Positions 10,489 to 19,067 of a DNA stretch of 64,000 nt are shown here, in pieces. Origin of the DNA: Deltaproteobacteria bacterium (GTDB lineage: Bacteria; Desulfobacterota; Binatia; UBA9968). How positions within the stretch are numbered: position 1 is the first letter of the stretch; the number at the start of each line of letters is the position of its first letter. The stretch is from positions 1-64,000 of the forward strand of contig JACQUW010000180.1 of NCBI GenBank assembly GCA_016210115.1. Reading direction: 5' to 3'. Both the position numbers and the translations under genes were made by a program. The notes beneath the pieces are model-generated. The model was given only the letters and a program-made list of their open reading frames with translations. It was not told the origin of the DNA and made no database searches.

Positions 10489-11219
10489 TCGCTTGCCTCC
10501 GATACTGAAGAGCTGAACACGCTTGGCTCTCTCTTACGCACAGCTAGATTAAGTGAACCGTTTAAGGCGGCGACAAATGCTGGTCGGCCTATTTCCAAAG
10601 ACGGCCACTTGTCAAACGCGAGTCGGTTGCAATATCGTCCAGTCGCCCCGAACCTGTCAAGGCCTTTGACACGAAGAGTATCGGGGGTGCCAGATCAATT
10701 GGGATGTTACGCCAGTGCCGGGTCAAAACTCTTGGAAGGGACGATCCGTAGTCGTGGTACCGTCTGACCCCCCCGAGCGTGCATTTAATTGTCGGGCGGT
10801 AAAATTTTGCCAGCGAGGAAGAGGCTCGGGATCGTGTGATTCGAACCGACAAACAATTGGGTAGATAACCGGCTGGAAGGCTAGGCTAGCCGTTCATTGT
10901 TGATGCTTTATGGATCTGTGCGTCATGATCCCAGCGTCTCCGGTTCTCGGTGCCGCCGGCTAATCGTGTTATTGACACAAAATCCCTTATCGACTATTGT
11001 CCGATTCAAACCGGGTTCAGGTACTCACCGAGTTTTTTCAAGTTGTTCCAGCGTCTTGAACACGGGCCAGCACATCGTCTTCCGAGAATTCTGGGGGTTC
11101 GGTTCTGCGTGGCTCCGCATCTCAAAAAGAAAGACCATCACTTCGCAATCGGCGCCAGACGGCGGCTGCAAAAGCAACTTGTCAAATAGAATGAGCGCTC
11201 TCAAGCGGAGGCTGAAAAC
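10489..11219. other. Long divergent intergenic region
   Basis: This 731-base gap separates two divergent operons. Open frames here (for example 10950-11189, plus) have no Shine-Dalgarno site and no recognisable product. It contains one good sigma-70-type promoter on the plus strand (listed separately). I looked for a tRNA-Sec or other RNA and did not find one. Confidence 0.5.
10972..11000 (+). promoter_or_regulatory. Candidate sigma-70 promoter for the split-decarboxylase operon
   Basis: A perfect -35 TTGACA is followed after 17 bases by TATTGT (four of six matches to TATAAT). Transcription would start near 11007 and leave a leader of about 210 nt before the ATG at 11220. Confidence 0.4.
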
Positions 11220-11834
11220 ATGACCAAGAAGAAGAAGGTCGAGAGAGGCGAAATCCTGGTCCACCTAGGGAAGTCTTTGAGCGAAAACGACATTTTGGTA
11301 GCGGCTTTCGCTGGGACTACCTATGAATGCTACACCAACCTTCATCGTCCCGGGAACCTGTACGCTGTCGGGATGGGCATGGTCACGCCAGTTGCGTTTG
11401 GACTGGCGCAGGCGCTGCCGCGAAGGAGGATTATAGCCCTTGATACGGATGGTGGCACCTTGCTGTCGCCGAGTATTTTGGCAGTGGTTGGGCTCTACAG
11501 GCCCAAGAACCTTTCTATCCTGGTTTTCGACAATGAGCGTCTTTACGGGAGCCGCCAGGGGCCTCCAAGCCCAACCGCATTCCACACGGATCTTGCGGGA
11601 ATGGCCAGAGCTGCTGGAATCGAGAAAGCCGCCACGGTTGAGGATTTAAACGGATTCAACGCCAGGCTGTCGTGGTTTCTCTCGGAAGCCGGCCCGGCTC
11701 TCCTTGTCGCGAAGGTGGAGCCGACCTTCATCCGAGGCGACGGACCGAGTCTGAACGGCCAGGAAAACAAGTTCCGTTTAGTTCGGCTCATCGAGGAGAC
11801 TGAGAACGTAAAGATTTTGGAGGGTGCCAGGTAA
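11220..11834 (+). CDS. Thiamine-diphosphate-binding subunit (ComE / phosphonopyruvate decarboxylase beta-like)
   Basis: The 204-residue product is a stand-alone C-terminal ThDP domain of the sulfopyruvate/phosphonopyruvate decarboxylase group. It shows GMGMVTPVAFGLAQALP, then the cofactor motif DTDGG about 25 residues before FDNE, where the family usually has GDG-N(25-30)-NN, followed by LYGSRQGPPS. It would bind ThDP and Mg2+ and decarboxylate a 2-oxo acid together with the alpha half encoded by the third gene of the operon. The ATG has GGAGG 8 bases upstream. The substrate cannot be named; sulfopyruvate- or phosphonopyruvate-like acids are the nearest family precedents. Confidence 0.8.
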   Translation: MTKKKKVERGEILVHLGKSLSENDILVAAFAGTTYECYTNLHRPGNLYAVGMGMVTPVAFGLAQALPRRRIIALDTDGGTLLSPSILAVVGLYRPKNLSILVFDNERLYGSRQGPPSPTAFHTDLAGMARAAGIEKAATVEDLNGFNARLSWFLSEAGPALLVAKVEPTFIRGDGPSLNGQENKFRLVRLIEETENVKILEGAR

Positions 11835-11874
11835 GCCTCGACGGATTGGGCGGAAAAAAGGAAAGGAGAATAAC

Positions 11875-12819
11875 TTGCTTCGTTTTAAAAAGTTTCTCCT
11901 GGGCCTTTTGGTTACGGCTCTTGTTTGGGTGCCTTCCGGTGCCCGTGCGAAGGAAATCGTGGTCGCCACATCGGCCACCGTCCTGACTAATCTTCCGTAT
12001 TGGGTCGCGATCGAAAGGAAGTTTTTTGAGCAGGCGGGTCTCACGGTCCAATACGTTGTGATGCGCTCAGACCTGGCCGTAAAAGGCCTGATTACGGGCG
12101 ACGTCGATTACAACCAGAGCTCCTCGAGCGTTTTGCGAGCTGCCGCTGCCGGAGCCCCCGTAGTGACGGTCGCTGGCATCTTCAACAGGACGTTTTTCGA
12201 GCTGGTCGCTCGGTCTGACATCAAGTCCCTCTCCGATCTCAAAGGAAAACCGGTTGGGATCAGCCGTCATGGAGCCTCCACTGAGCACGCCCTGCGATTT
12301 GGTCTGAAGGCAAACGGAATTGACCCTGACAGAGATATAAAGATGCTTGCGGTGGGTGGAGAACCCGCGCGGATTGCTGGACTCCAGAGCGGGACGTTGG
12401 CTGCATCAGTCTTGCAGGTTCCCTCCAATCTCTTCGCGCACAAACTCGGCGGGCACACTCTCCTCAACCTGGGAGACTACATGGAGACTCTTCTGGCAGG
12501 AGCGGGAACTAGCTGGAGAAAAGTCGAGCAGAACCGGGAGGAGGTGAAAAACGTCATCCACTCTCTGATGCGAGCGGTTGAGTTCATGAGAGAACGGAGC
12601 TCTGAGGCTAAGGAGATCATTCAGAGAAAGCTCGGCGTCGATGGTAACGTGGCACAATCGATTCTCGCTCTGGTGGTGAAATATGCTAGTAGAGACGGCA
12701 TCCCCTCGAGAAAGGCTCTGGAGAACACCCTCATCGGCACGCCATTCGAAGGGAAGAGCGTGAGCTTTGATAAGTTCGCTGATTTTTCAATTGCGCGGGA
12801 ATTGGCGCAGGGAAAATAA
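11875..12819 (+). CDS. NitT/TauT-type ABC transporter substrate-binding protein
   Basis: This 314-residue secreted binding protein lies between the two halves of a ThDP decarboxylase. The ORF track starts at GTG 11824 inside the previous gene. I prefer TTG 11875, which has AAGGAG five bases or so upstream and gives a clean signal peptide (LRFKKFLLGLLVTALVWVPS, then GARAKE). Family features are TNLPYWVAIERKFFEQAGL, SVLRAAAAGAPVVTVAG and DLKGKPVGISRHG. It resembles the minus-strand SBP at 9496-10488 in fold and length but is clearly a different protein. No permease or ATPase is adjacent. Confidence 0.85.
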   Translation: MLRFKKFLLGLLVTALVWVPSGARAKEIVVATSATVLTNLPYWVAIERKFFEQAGLTVQYVVMRSDLAVKGLITGDVDYNQSSSSVLRAAAAGAPVVTVAGIFNRTFFELVARSDIKSLSDLKGKPVGISRHGASTEHALRFGLKANGIDPDRDIKMLAVGGEPARIAGLQSGTLAASVLQVPSNLFAHKLGGHTLLNLGDYMETLLAGAGTSWRKVEQNREEVKNVIHSLMRAVEFMRERSSEAKEIIQRKLGVDGNVAQSILALVVKYASRDGIPSRKALENTLIGTPFEGKSVSFDKFADFSIARELAQGK

Positions 12820-12833
12820 CCGGAAAGGACACG

Positions 12834-13334
12834 ATGAAGACCGAAGCAGCCAATGAAGCGGTAAAGGCTCTTTTTGATGCCGGAATTGACTTTGTTGCCT
12901 GTCTCCCAGACTCTGCGTTCAAAGAGCTTTACGAGCCTCTCAGCATGGATTCCAGGGTGAACTACATTCAGGTCTCGAATGAGGGCGATGGAGTAGGGAT
13001 CTGCATGGGAGCATGGCTGGGAGGAAAAAAACCGGCGCTTATCATGGAGAACACCGGCTTTGCTGTTACTCCCTATGCCTTGCTGCGCGGCCCTGTTGCT
13101 TTCGGGGTGCCAATGTTGCTTTTGGTCGCTCATCGGGGCAGCTTCCACGATCAGAGGTGGTTTGCGGTTCCTTTCGGCTGGGGAACAGAGCCGTTGTTCG
13201 AAGCAATGCGAATCAGCTATCGGTGTGTATCGAAAACCGAAGAGGTTCGCGATGCTATCGTCGGAGCAGTGCAATCCATGAATTCCATTCAGGCTCCTGT
13301 TGGAGTCATCCTCGGGGGCGCGACTTTATTCTAG
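12834..13334 (+). CDS. ThDP enzyme N-terminal subunit (ComD / sulfopyruvate decarboxylase alpha-like)
   Basis: The 166-residue product is the pyrimidine-binding half of a split ThDP decarboxylase, with the catalytic Glu in SNEGDGVGICMGAWLGGKKP and the segment MENTGFAVTPYALL. It completes the enzyme begun by the gene at 11220. The start has AAGGA upstream, 14 bases after the SBP stop. In ComDE-type enzymes alpha and beta genes are usually adjacent; here a binding protein is inserted between them, which argues that transport and decarboxylation act on related molecules. Confidence 0.82.
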   Translation: MKTEAANEAVKALFDAGIDFVACLPDSAFKELYEPLSMDSRVNYIQVSNEGDGVGICMGAWLGGKKPALIMENTGFAVTPYALLRGPVAFGVPMLLLVAHRGSFHDQRWFAVPFGWGTEPLFEAMRISYRCVSKTEEVRDAIVGAVQSMNSIQAPVGVILGGATLF

Positions 13335-13339
13335 GCTCC

Positions 13340-13492
13340 CTACACGCCTTGGCGGACAACGGGCCTCCTTTCCGCTTTTTCCAGCGCGATCAATCTTACT
13401 TTATTTAGATCGACCTTTCCGGAACCCAATATCGGAACTTTCTCCTGTGCGTTGTAGGCATCAATCGCATCCAGGAGAAGCCAGGGCAATGC
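13340..13492 (-). pseudogene. Remnant of an acyl/AMP-ligase C-terminus
   Basis: An open stretch of about 50 codons on the minus strand reads YNAQEKVPILGSGKVDLNKV and ends at a TAG. The segment P(I/V)LGSGK(V/I)D followed by a helix resembles the extreme C-terminus of adenylate-forming acyl ligases. A TAG lies just upstream and no start codon or remaining domains are present. I treat it as a gene relic that survived a deletion. Confidence 0.35.
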
Positions 13493-13662
13493 CTACGACG
13501 CCGCGGAGCCCAGGGTATAGTCAGCGGTGGATTGTGATGGCCGCTAGCGCGAAAAGAACGGAAGGCAGTGAAGAGTGTCAGTTGCCATAGGGTCTCTCCA
13601 ACTGGTTTTATCTTTCACAGCCTCAGGAATTGGGCCTGCCGGCGAGTTGGTTGATCTTCGCC

Positions 13663-13968
13663 TTATCTTGATTGTTGGATGATGTTGGTCTGATTGAAAA
13701 AAGGGACAGGATTGGTCAGCGGAGAAGCAGCGGGTTTTTGTATTTGCTGGACCGATGGCTGAGGCGATGTCAACATTTCTATCTGGCGAGCGTCTACGGC
13801 TGGAACGGCAGGTTCGGGTCCGGCAGGCTCTTTAACCGTATCCCCGGAAGCGCTGATAGCGTCCATCTTTTCATCGCTGAGCGCCTCCTTGCTTTTTTCA
13901 GTCATAGCACAGGAGCACAAAACCAAAACGGCCAAGAAGGATACGGTGATCAGTCCCTTTCTGTTCAT
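13663..13968 (-). CDS. Small lipoprotein, unknown function
   Basis: The 101-residue product begins with a lipoprotein signal (MNRKGLITVSFLAVLVLCSC, lipobox LVLC-S) and continues with a low-complexity, Pro-, Gln- and Val-rich segment with no recognised domain. It is probably anchored in the outer membrane as a short disordered tail. It follows the DUF1566 gene on the same strand after about 140 bases. Confidence 0.55.
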   Translation of the reverse strand: MNRKGLITVSFLAVLVLCSCAMTEKSKEALSDEKMDAISASGDTVKEPAGPEPAVPAVDARQIEMLTSPQPSVQQIQKPAASPLTNPVPFFNQTNIIQQSR

Positions 13969-14107
13969 GGCGGGCCGGATTATCCCACATGGGCCAGCAG
14001 GATTTCAAGAGGTGATCGGGCTACGTTCCGGCTTCAGGGCGGCGGCATCGGGCGTGATGAATCGCGCCCCTACAATCGGCCCCCCTGGTCGGAACGCTAC
14101 CAGTACA

Positions 14108-15043
14108 CTACTGACATTGATCGCTGATCACGGGACCCCGCACCGCCCTAACCGGTCTGTCGAAGCTCTTCCCAACCTCCTGAACTGCACCCGTGAGAAA
14201 AAACACCGCCCATGCCGAGGCCGGGCTTGTGATGGAGGTGGTTGACGACCAGGTCGCCAGGGTCCGCGTCGGACCGAGAAGTGGATCAATTGCCGGATTG
14301 GGCAATAACGTTATCGGATCAACAGCCACCGCCGGTTGCCCGAAATGAACGGTGCTATGGATCTCCCGTATGTTAGGTATACGCCAGTCGCTGAAACCTG
14401 CATAACCGGTTCCGCCTTCGCCATTAACCGCATCCAGCCAGTCCCAGATGGTCTGCTGAGACCCGTTGCCGGACCATCGATAAGTGTTATCGGCATCGTG
14501 CAGATTCGCCGAATCCGGCTTTAAGTCAACAGCGGTCTTCTTTTCCCATTCCAGACCCGTGCTGCAATCGATGACCGTCAACTCGGTATTGACGTATTGC
14601 AGGTTTGCCCCCAATTGAAGCGTTCCGTCATCGGGGACATCTTGAGGGCCCCCACCATTTAACTTGAAAGCTTGATAAGAAGTGGTCTGACCTGTGGCTG
14701 GCATTAAGCGTGGTTGCGCGGGCGGCGGAAGTGGCGGCGGCGGCAGTATGGTGCAGTTTTCAATCACAACCTGGATGGTTTCGGTGCCGTCGCTGAGATC
14801 CCCGACACAGTCCTGCGGCAAAGCGGTCGTTGAAAATCCAAAAGCGCCGCCTGGCTTGGAGTGGGTAACCGCAACGGGCTGTCCCTCCCAGGTAATAACC
14901 GCGTTTTTTGCAGCCTTTATTCCTTTAACCTGAACCACCCCTTCCTTGATAACCGCCTTCGTGATCTTGATGGCGTGGGCGGGTTGGGTCTGGAGGCTCA
15001 TGATCAAAAACAGTACGAATAAAACCGCGCTGCTCTGTTTCAT
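14108..15043 (-). CDS. Secreted DUF1566 (Lcl C-terminal domain) protein
   Basis: The 311-residue product has a signal peptide (residues 1-24, ending PAHA), a small beta-rich N-terminal domain with a proline hinge (PPPPLPPP), and a C-terminal DUF1566 domain marked by VIDCSTGLEWEKK, WDWLDAVNGEGGTGYAGFSDWRIPN and WSSTT. This domain is common in secreted and surface proteins of environmental bacteria and is related to formylglycine-enzyme/lectin-like folds. Function is unknown. Cys residues (DC near residue 78, NC, DC) could form disulfides. Confidence 0.75.
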   Translation of the reverse strand: MKQSSAVLFVLFLIMSLQTQPAHAIKITKAVIKEGVVQVKGIKAAKNAVITWEGQPVAVTHSKPGGAFGFSTTALPQDCVGDLSDGTETIQVVIENCTILPPPPLPPPAQPRLMPATGQTTSYQAFKLNGGGPQDVPDDGTLQLGANLQYVNTELTVIDCSTGLEWEKKTAVDLKPDSANLHDADNTYRWSGNGSQQTIWDWLDAVNGEGGTGYAGFSDWRIPNIREIHSTVHFGQPAVAVDPITLLPNPAIDPLLGPTRTLATWSSTTSITSPASAWAVFFLTGAVQEVGKSFDRPVRAVRGPVISDQCQ

Positions 15044-15267
15044 AGTTTGCTCCTCCTCGCGGTGTTTGGTTAGCCGAGGAGCAAATCGGATGCCAGCCCG
15101 TGCCGTGCGCGAGCAGGAGGAAATCCCCGGGCTTTCAGAAGCGCGCGCTCACTAATAACATTTCACGTCAATCGAAGTGGCTCGGAGATGCCCGAAAAAG
15201 CGCAATCGGGTAAGAGCGGATGGTGTCGCGGAAGAAAAAAGTTTCACGAGGGTTCGCCTGCGGAGAA

Positions 15268-15861
15268 TCACAGGTGCCATTCTTTTTCTTTCTCTGCTGT
15301 CTCATTTTTCGCTTCTTCTTTTTCTGTGGCTGAAGTGTCCTTTGTTGTCTCGCGTTTCTCTTCAGCAGCGCCTCCAGCGGCTTGTTCATCTATCAGTGAT
15401 AAAAGCAGATCACAGAATTGGCGCGCATCTTCGTAGTTCTTGGGCCTTCCTCCGACGGTAGTTGTCGGAGTCATGATTTGGATTTCAGCCGGCTTCCAAA
15501 ACCAAAAGCACAGCAGCAGGCCGATCCCTGCCAGCAAGAAAACGTAACGCAAGAAACGGACATAGGAAGCCGTCTGCGCGACCAATGAAAACTGAAAAGA
15601 CGACAAAAGAGATTCGACATCGACCGCTATGGCAAATATGCCCAACGCAAACAGGATCAGACCCAAGACAAACAGCCAAAAAACCCGTCGCCAACTTACC
15701 CGAACTCCTGAGATCGCCCGGTATGGGACAGCCGTGGTACTGTACCCAAAAATCCCATTGTCCTTATGCTGGTAGGCTCTTACATCCGTCAGAACCAACT
15801 CGCCCGAAATCCCGCTTTGATCCACGACGAAGAGCCGTTTAATTTCGATCTCTGGAGTCAT
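15268..15861 (-). CDS. Membrane protein with PH-like N-terminus, unknown function
   Basis: The 197-residue product has an N-terminal beta-rich region (TDVRAYQHKDNGIFGYSTTAVPYRAISGV) resembling the short PH-like domains of bacterial membrane proteins. Two transmembrane helices follow (about residues 60-80 and 105-122), then a cytoplasmic tail ending in a highly charged Lys/Glu-rich stretch (TEKEEAKNETAEKEKEW). I do not recognise a named family. Confidence 0.5.
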   Translation of the reverse strand: MTPEIEIKRLFVVDQSGISGELVLTDVRAYQHKDNGIFGYSTTAVPYRAISGVRVSWRRVFWLFVLGLILFALGIFAIAVDVESLLSSFQFSLVAQTASYVRFLRYVFLLAGIGLLLCFWFWKPAEIQIMTPTTTVGGRPKNYEDARQFCDLLLSLIDEQAAGGAAEEKRETTKDTSATEKEEAKNETAEKEKEWHL

Positions 15862-16061
15862 AGGTTTCTCCTCCGCGCCGCAAGCACGCGCACTACGTGA
15901 AAGAATGTGCTTCGTCTATGTCCCTTTTCACGCCCATTTCTTGATGTCAAGAAGTGAGGACTTTAATGGAAAAGGTTTTTGAAAAAATCTTGCTCCCCCC
16001 TGCAAAGAGATTTCTCTGCTTTTTTCTCGTGCGCCACATGTTGGAGCATTACCCCACTGCA

Positions 16062-16088
16062 TTGACAGCGAAAGAGAAGTTGTAATAT
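16062..16088 (+). promoter_or_regulatory. Weak candidate sigma-70 promoter for ABC transporter operon
   Basis: TTGACA is followed by TAATAT after 15 bases, a rather short spacer. It lies about 60 bases before the permease start at 16151. Confidence 0.3.
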
Positions 16089-16150
16089 CGATGAGCGAAT
16101 ACCTGTCCGAAATCGAGACAGGTAAACTTAGGTCCCGAGTTGAATAAGCT

Positions 16151-17890
16151 TTGATCCATTCACGATCCGCCAGCGACTCATCGGCATGGCCGCTTGGGTT
16201 TCAGTTCAGCCAACCCTTCCTGGTTCAACTCTTATTGACCGTGGCGGTGGGACTTCTGGTCATAAGCCCTCTTTTCGTTCTTGTAAAAACCAGCTTAACC
16301 CCGCCGGGAAAATTGCCTTTTGAGGCTTTTGTCCTGACGTTTCAAAACTACGCCGATGCCTTTACTCCGCGAGACACCCCTTTTCTCGTGCTGAACACGC
16401 TTGCTTATGCCCTGGGGAGCGTCACCATTGCCTTAGCTATAGCCACGGCTATCGCCTGGCTCACCGAAAGGACCGACCTGCCTCTAAAGTCCGCGGTTCG
16501 AGTGATGATGTTCGCGTGGATGGCTGTGCCCCCGTTGGTCATGGCGTTCGGCTGGATTCTACTGCTCAATCCGGGCAGTGGCCTGGTCAACCTGGTCTTG
16601 CGCGCATTGTTCAACCTGAGCGGAAGTCCGTTCAACGTGTACTCATTGGGATCGATGATTTTCATCAGTGGCCTGGGCCTGGTTCCCACCGCCTTTGTGA
16701 TGATCAGCGGCGCGCTCAGAAATATGGACCCTCAACTGGAGAATGCCGCTCTGGCCGCCGGAGCGGGTCGCTGGACAGCGCTCCGGCGCGTCACATTTCC
16801 GCTGATCCGCCCCAGCTTACTCTCCACAGCGCTTTACTTTCTCATGGTTATGATCCAGGCTTTCGACATCCCGCTGGCTATCGGCTTGACCGCGCGCGTG
16901 CCCGTGCTCAGCACGCGCATCTATCTGCTCAGCACGCCGGAAGCCGCTCTTCCTCGCTACGGTTTGTCCGCCGCGTTCGGGACTGTCCTGCTCGTTTTCG
17001 CGCTGGCGCTGATGTGGACCTATTTCGCAGCCGTAAGGCAAAGCGAAAGGTTCCGCGTTGTGACCGGCCGTGGTTTTCGCCCACGCCAGTGGCCTCTCGG
17101 GCGCTGGAAATGGCTTGCGCTTGCCTTCCTCGGCGCCTATTTCTCTCTCATGCTATTGCCTTTGCTCTTGCTGCTGTGGACCAGCTTGTTGCCGTTCTAT
17201 CAGCCGCCATCTGTCGAGGCGCTCCAGGCTGTATCCCTGAATCACTACCGTGATGTTTTGAGCCAATCGCTGGTCCGACGCGCTCTGGGAAACACCCTGC
17301 TTCTCGTATTCGGCAGCGCTACGCTCGTCATGTTCCTGGCCAGTTTGATTAGTTGGTACTCCGTGCGCAGCAAGGGCCGCGCCGCGAAATGGCTTGACGC
17401 TCTGGCCTTCACTCCTATGGCGGTTCCACATATTGTTATGGCGATGGCTCTTCTGTTGCTCTACATTCGCACTCCGCTTTACGGAACGCTGGGAATTCTG
17501 GTCCTGGGCCATGTCACGATTTACCTCGCGTTCGGAACCCGAACCATGAACGGCGCTCTTATCCAGATCCACCAGGAGTTGGAGGGAGCCGCAAGAGTAA
17601 GCGGCGCCACCTGGGGCACAACGTTGCGTCGCATCCTGCTCCCGCTTTTGTGGCCTCACGTCATGAACGGATGGCTTTGGGTCGTTGCGCACAGTCTGCG
17701 GGACCTCACAGTTCCACTCATGTTGATGACGACGGGCAACGTCGTGTTGAGCTCCGCCCTCTGGCTCATGTGGGAGTTTCCCAACATCCCTGGAGCAGCG
17801 GCGCTTGCGATGCTCATGGTCTTTGGGCTACTGGTTCTGGTGGTTCCTTTACAGATTCATTCTACCCGTGAAAGCTTGGTCCACAGATAA
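16151..17890 (+). CDS. Iron(III)-type ABC transporter permease, two fused membrane domains
   Basis: The 579-residue inner-membrane protein has two repeats of the binding-protein-dependent permease domain (about helices 1-6 and 7-12). Each carries the EAA loop region that contacts the ATPase (ENAALAAGAGRWTALRRVTFP and EGAARVSGATWGTTLRRILLP). This FbpB/SfuB-like layout is used for ferric iron and for organic acids such as 2-aminoethylphosphonate. The start is a TTG without a strong Shine-Dalgarno site, but no better codon lies nearby. The binding protein follows after 19 bases. No ATP-binding subunit is encoded in the operon. Confidence 0.9.
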   Translation: MIHSRSASDSSAWPLGFQFSQPFLVQLLLTVAVGLLVISPLFVLVKTSLTPPGKLPFEAFVLTFQNYADAFTPRDTPFLVLNTLAYALGSVTIALAIATAIAWLTERTDLPLKSAVRVMMFAWMAVPPLVMAFGWILLLNPGSGLVNLVLRALFNLSGSPFNVYSLGSMIFISGLGLVPTAFVMISGALRNMDPQLENAALAAGAGRWTALRRVTFPLIRPSLLSTALYFLMVMIQAFDIPLAIGLTARVPVLSTRIYLLSTPEAALPRYGLSAAFGTVLLVFALALMWTYFAAVRQSERFRVVTGRGFRPRQWPLGRWKWLALAFLGAYFSLMLLPLLLLLWTSLLPFYQPPSVEALQAVSLNHYRDVLSQSLVRRALGNTLLLVFGSATLVMFLASLISWYSVRSKGRAAKWLDALAFTPMAVPHIVMAMALLLLYIRTPLYGTLGILVLGHVTIYLAFGTRTMNGALIQIHQELEGAARVSGATWGTTLRRILLPLLWPHVMNGWLWVVAHSLRDLTVPLMLMTTGNVVLSSALWLMWEFPNIPGAAALAMLMVFGLLVLVVPLQIHSTRESLVHR

Positions 17891-17909
17891 TTCTAAAAAG
17901 GGAGGATTG

Positions 17910-19007
17910 ATGAAACTGTCGACGACGATCTTGGGAGCCGCGGCGTTTTTGGCGCTGGCGTTTCTGCAGTCGGTCGCGCCTCTTGGAAGCAACAGCCTGG
18001 CCGCCTCTGCGACGGACTTCAAAAAGGTTCTTGAGGGCGCCAGGAAAGAGGGAAAACTGATCGTCTGGGTCAGCACGCCCAATCGCGAAAAGACGCACCG
18101 GCTTTTACTCGATGCCTTCAACAAGCGCTTTGGTTTGCAGACCCGTTGGGAATGGGTCGCAATGCATCCCACGCAATCGGTCACGCGCGTGATAACGGAA
18201 GCCTCGGCCGGACGGGTGAACCCGGATGTACTGGGTGCGGGGGGGTTCGGTCAGGTGATGAAGCTGGTGGAGACGAATCTCGTCAAAGCCTATCCCTGGG
18301 TGGATGTTTTCGGCAAAGAGTTGCCGAACATTGGAGAGCCGGAAGGCCGCGTTGTGAAGGAACTTCGCGGCATGATGCTTTCCTGGTTCGACAATACTTA
18401 CGGGGTTGCCTGGAATACCAAAATGATCGGCGATGATAAGATCCCCGATCGGCTCGAGCAGTTCGCCGATCCTCAATGGCAAGGAAGGCTGATCGTGAAC
18501 GTCGCGGGCGGGTCGCCGTTCGATATCTTGAGTCTGGCGATGGGCACGGCGAAAGCGCTGGAGCTCGCGAGAAAAATAGAAGTCACGCGACCAATACTCA
18601 AGAAAGGTACTCCTGCTGTGAATGCCGCCCTTACGGCGGGAGAGGCGCCTGCCGGTTTGAGTTCTTTTTTTAACGCCGAAAGGGCGATCAAAAACGGTGA
18701 GCCCCAGAGATTCAAATTCTTTCAGAATTACATTCCCGTCTCGCCGCTGCACATCTACGTGCCGGAAGGTTCGCCAAACCCCAATATGGCGAGGCTTTTT
18801 GCGGCGTGGTTGGTGACAGAGGGAGCGCCCATCTTTGAGCGGGAAGAAATAGGAGGCCGGTATACGGACCCGCGCTCAAAGCTGGCTCAGTTTATCAAAC
18901 AGCGCGCCGGGAAAGCCGAGATGCTTGTTCCACGCAACCTCCAAGAGGTAAAACAGGTTGAGAGCCTGGCCGACGAGTTGAGCATGATGTTTACCGGGAA
19001 GCGCTGA
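17910..19007 (+). CDS. Fe-type ABC transporter substrate-binding protein
   Basis: The 365-residue periplasmic binding protein has a signal peptide (residues 1-30) and the signature ARKEGKLIVWVSTPNREKT, followed by DNTYGVAWNTKMI and YIPVSPLHIYVPEGSPNPN. This group contains ferric-iron binders and binders of small organic anions. The ligand here is unclear, as I cannot see a defined Tyr-pair iron site. The start ATG 17910 has GGGAGG 5 bases upstream; the ORF-track start at 17805 is inside the permease. Confidence 0.88.
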   Translation: MKLSTTILGAAAFLALAFLQSVAPLGSNSLAASATDFKKVLEGARKEGKLIVWVSTPNREKTHRLLLDAFNKRFGLQTRWEWVAMHPTQSVTRVITEASAGRVNPDVLGAGGFGQVMKLVETNLVKAYPWVDVFGKELPNIGEPEGRVVKELRGMMLSWFDNTYGVAWNTKMIGDDKIPDRLEQFADPQWQGRLIVNVAGGSPFDILSLAMGTAKALELARKIEVTRPILKKGTPAVNAALTAGEAPAGLSSFFNAERAIKNGEPQRFKFFQNYIPVSPLHIYVPEGSPNPNMARLFAAWLVTEGAPIFEREEIGGRYTDPRSKLAQFIKQRAGKAEMLVPRNLQEVKQVESLADELSMMFTGKR

Positions 19008-19067
19008 GCTCGGAGGCGGAGCTATCTTGTTAAGAGGCCGATTCGCCGGAGATGCAAAGGAGACAGA

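Noticed and set aside
10589-11189. ORFs in the divergent intergenic region (10589-10852 minus, 10950-11189 plus)
   Set aside because: They have no ribosome site and no recognisable product, and one of them overlaps the best promoter.
10489-11219. Possible tRNA-Sec gene near the selenoprotein operon, prompted by a T-loop-like GGTTCGAATC
   Set aside because: The flanking bases do not form a T stem and no long acceptor stem can be drawn.
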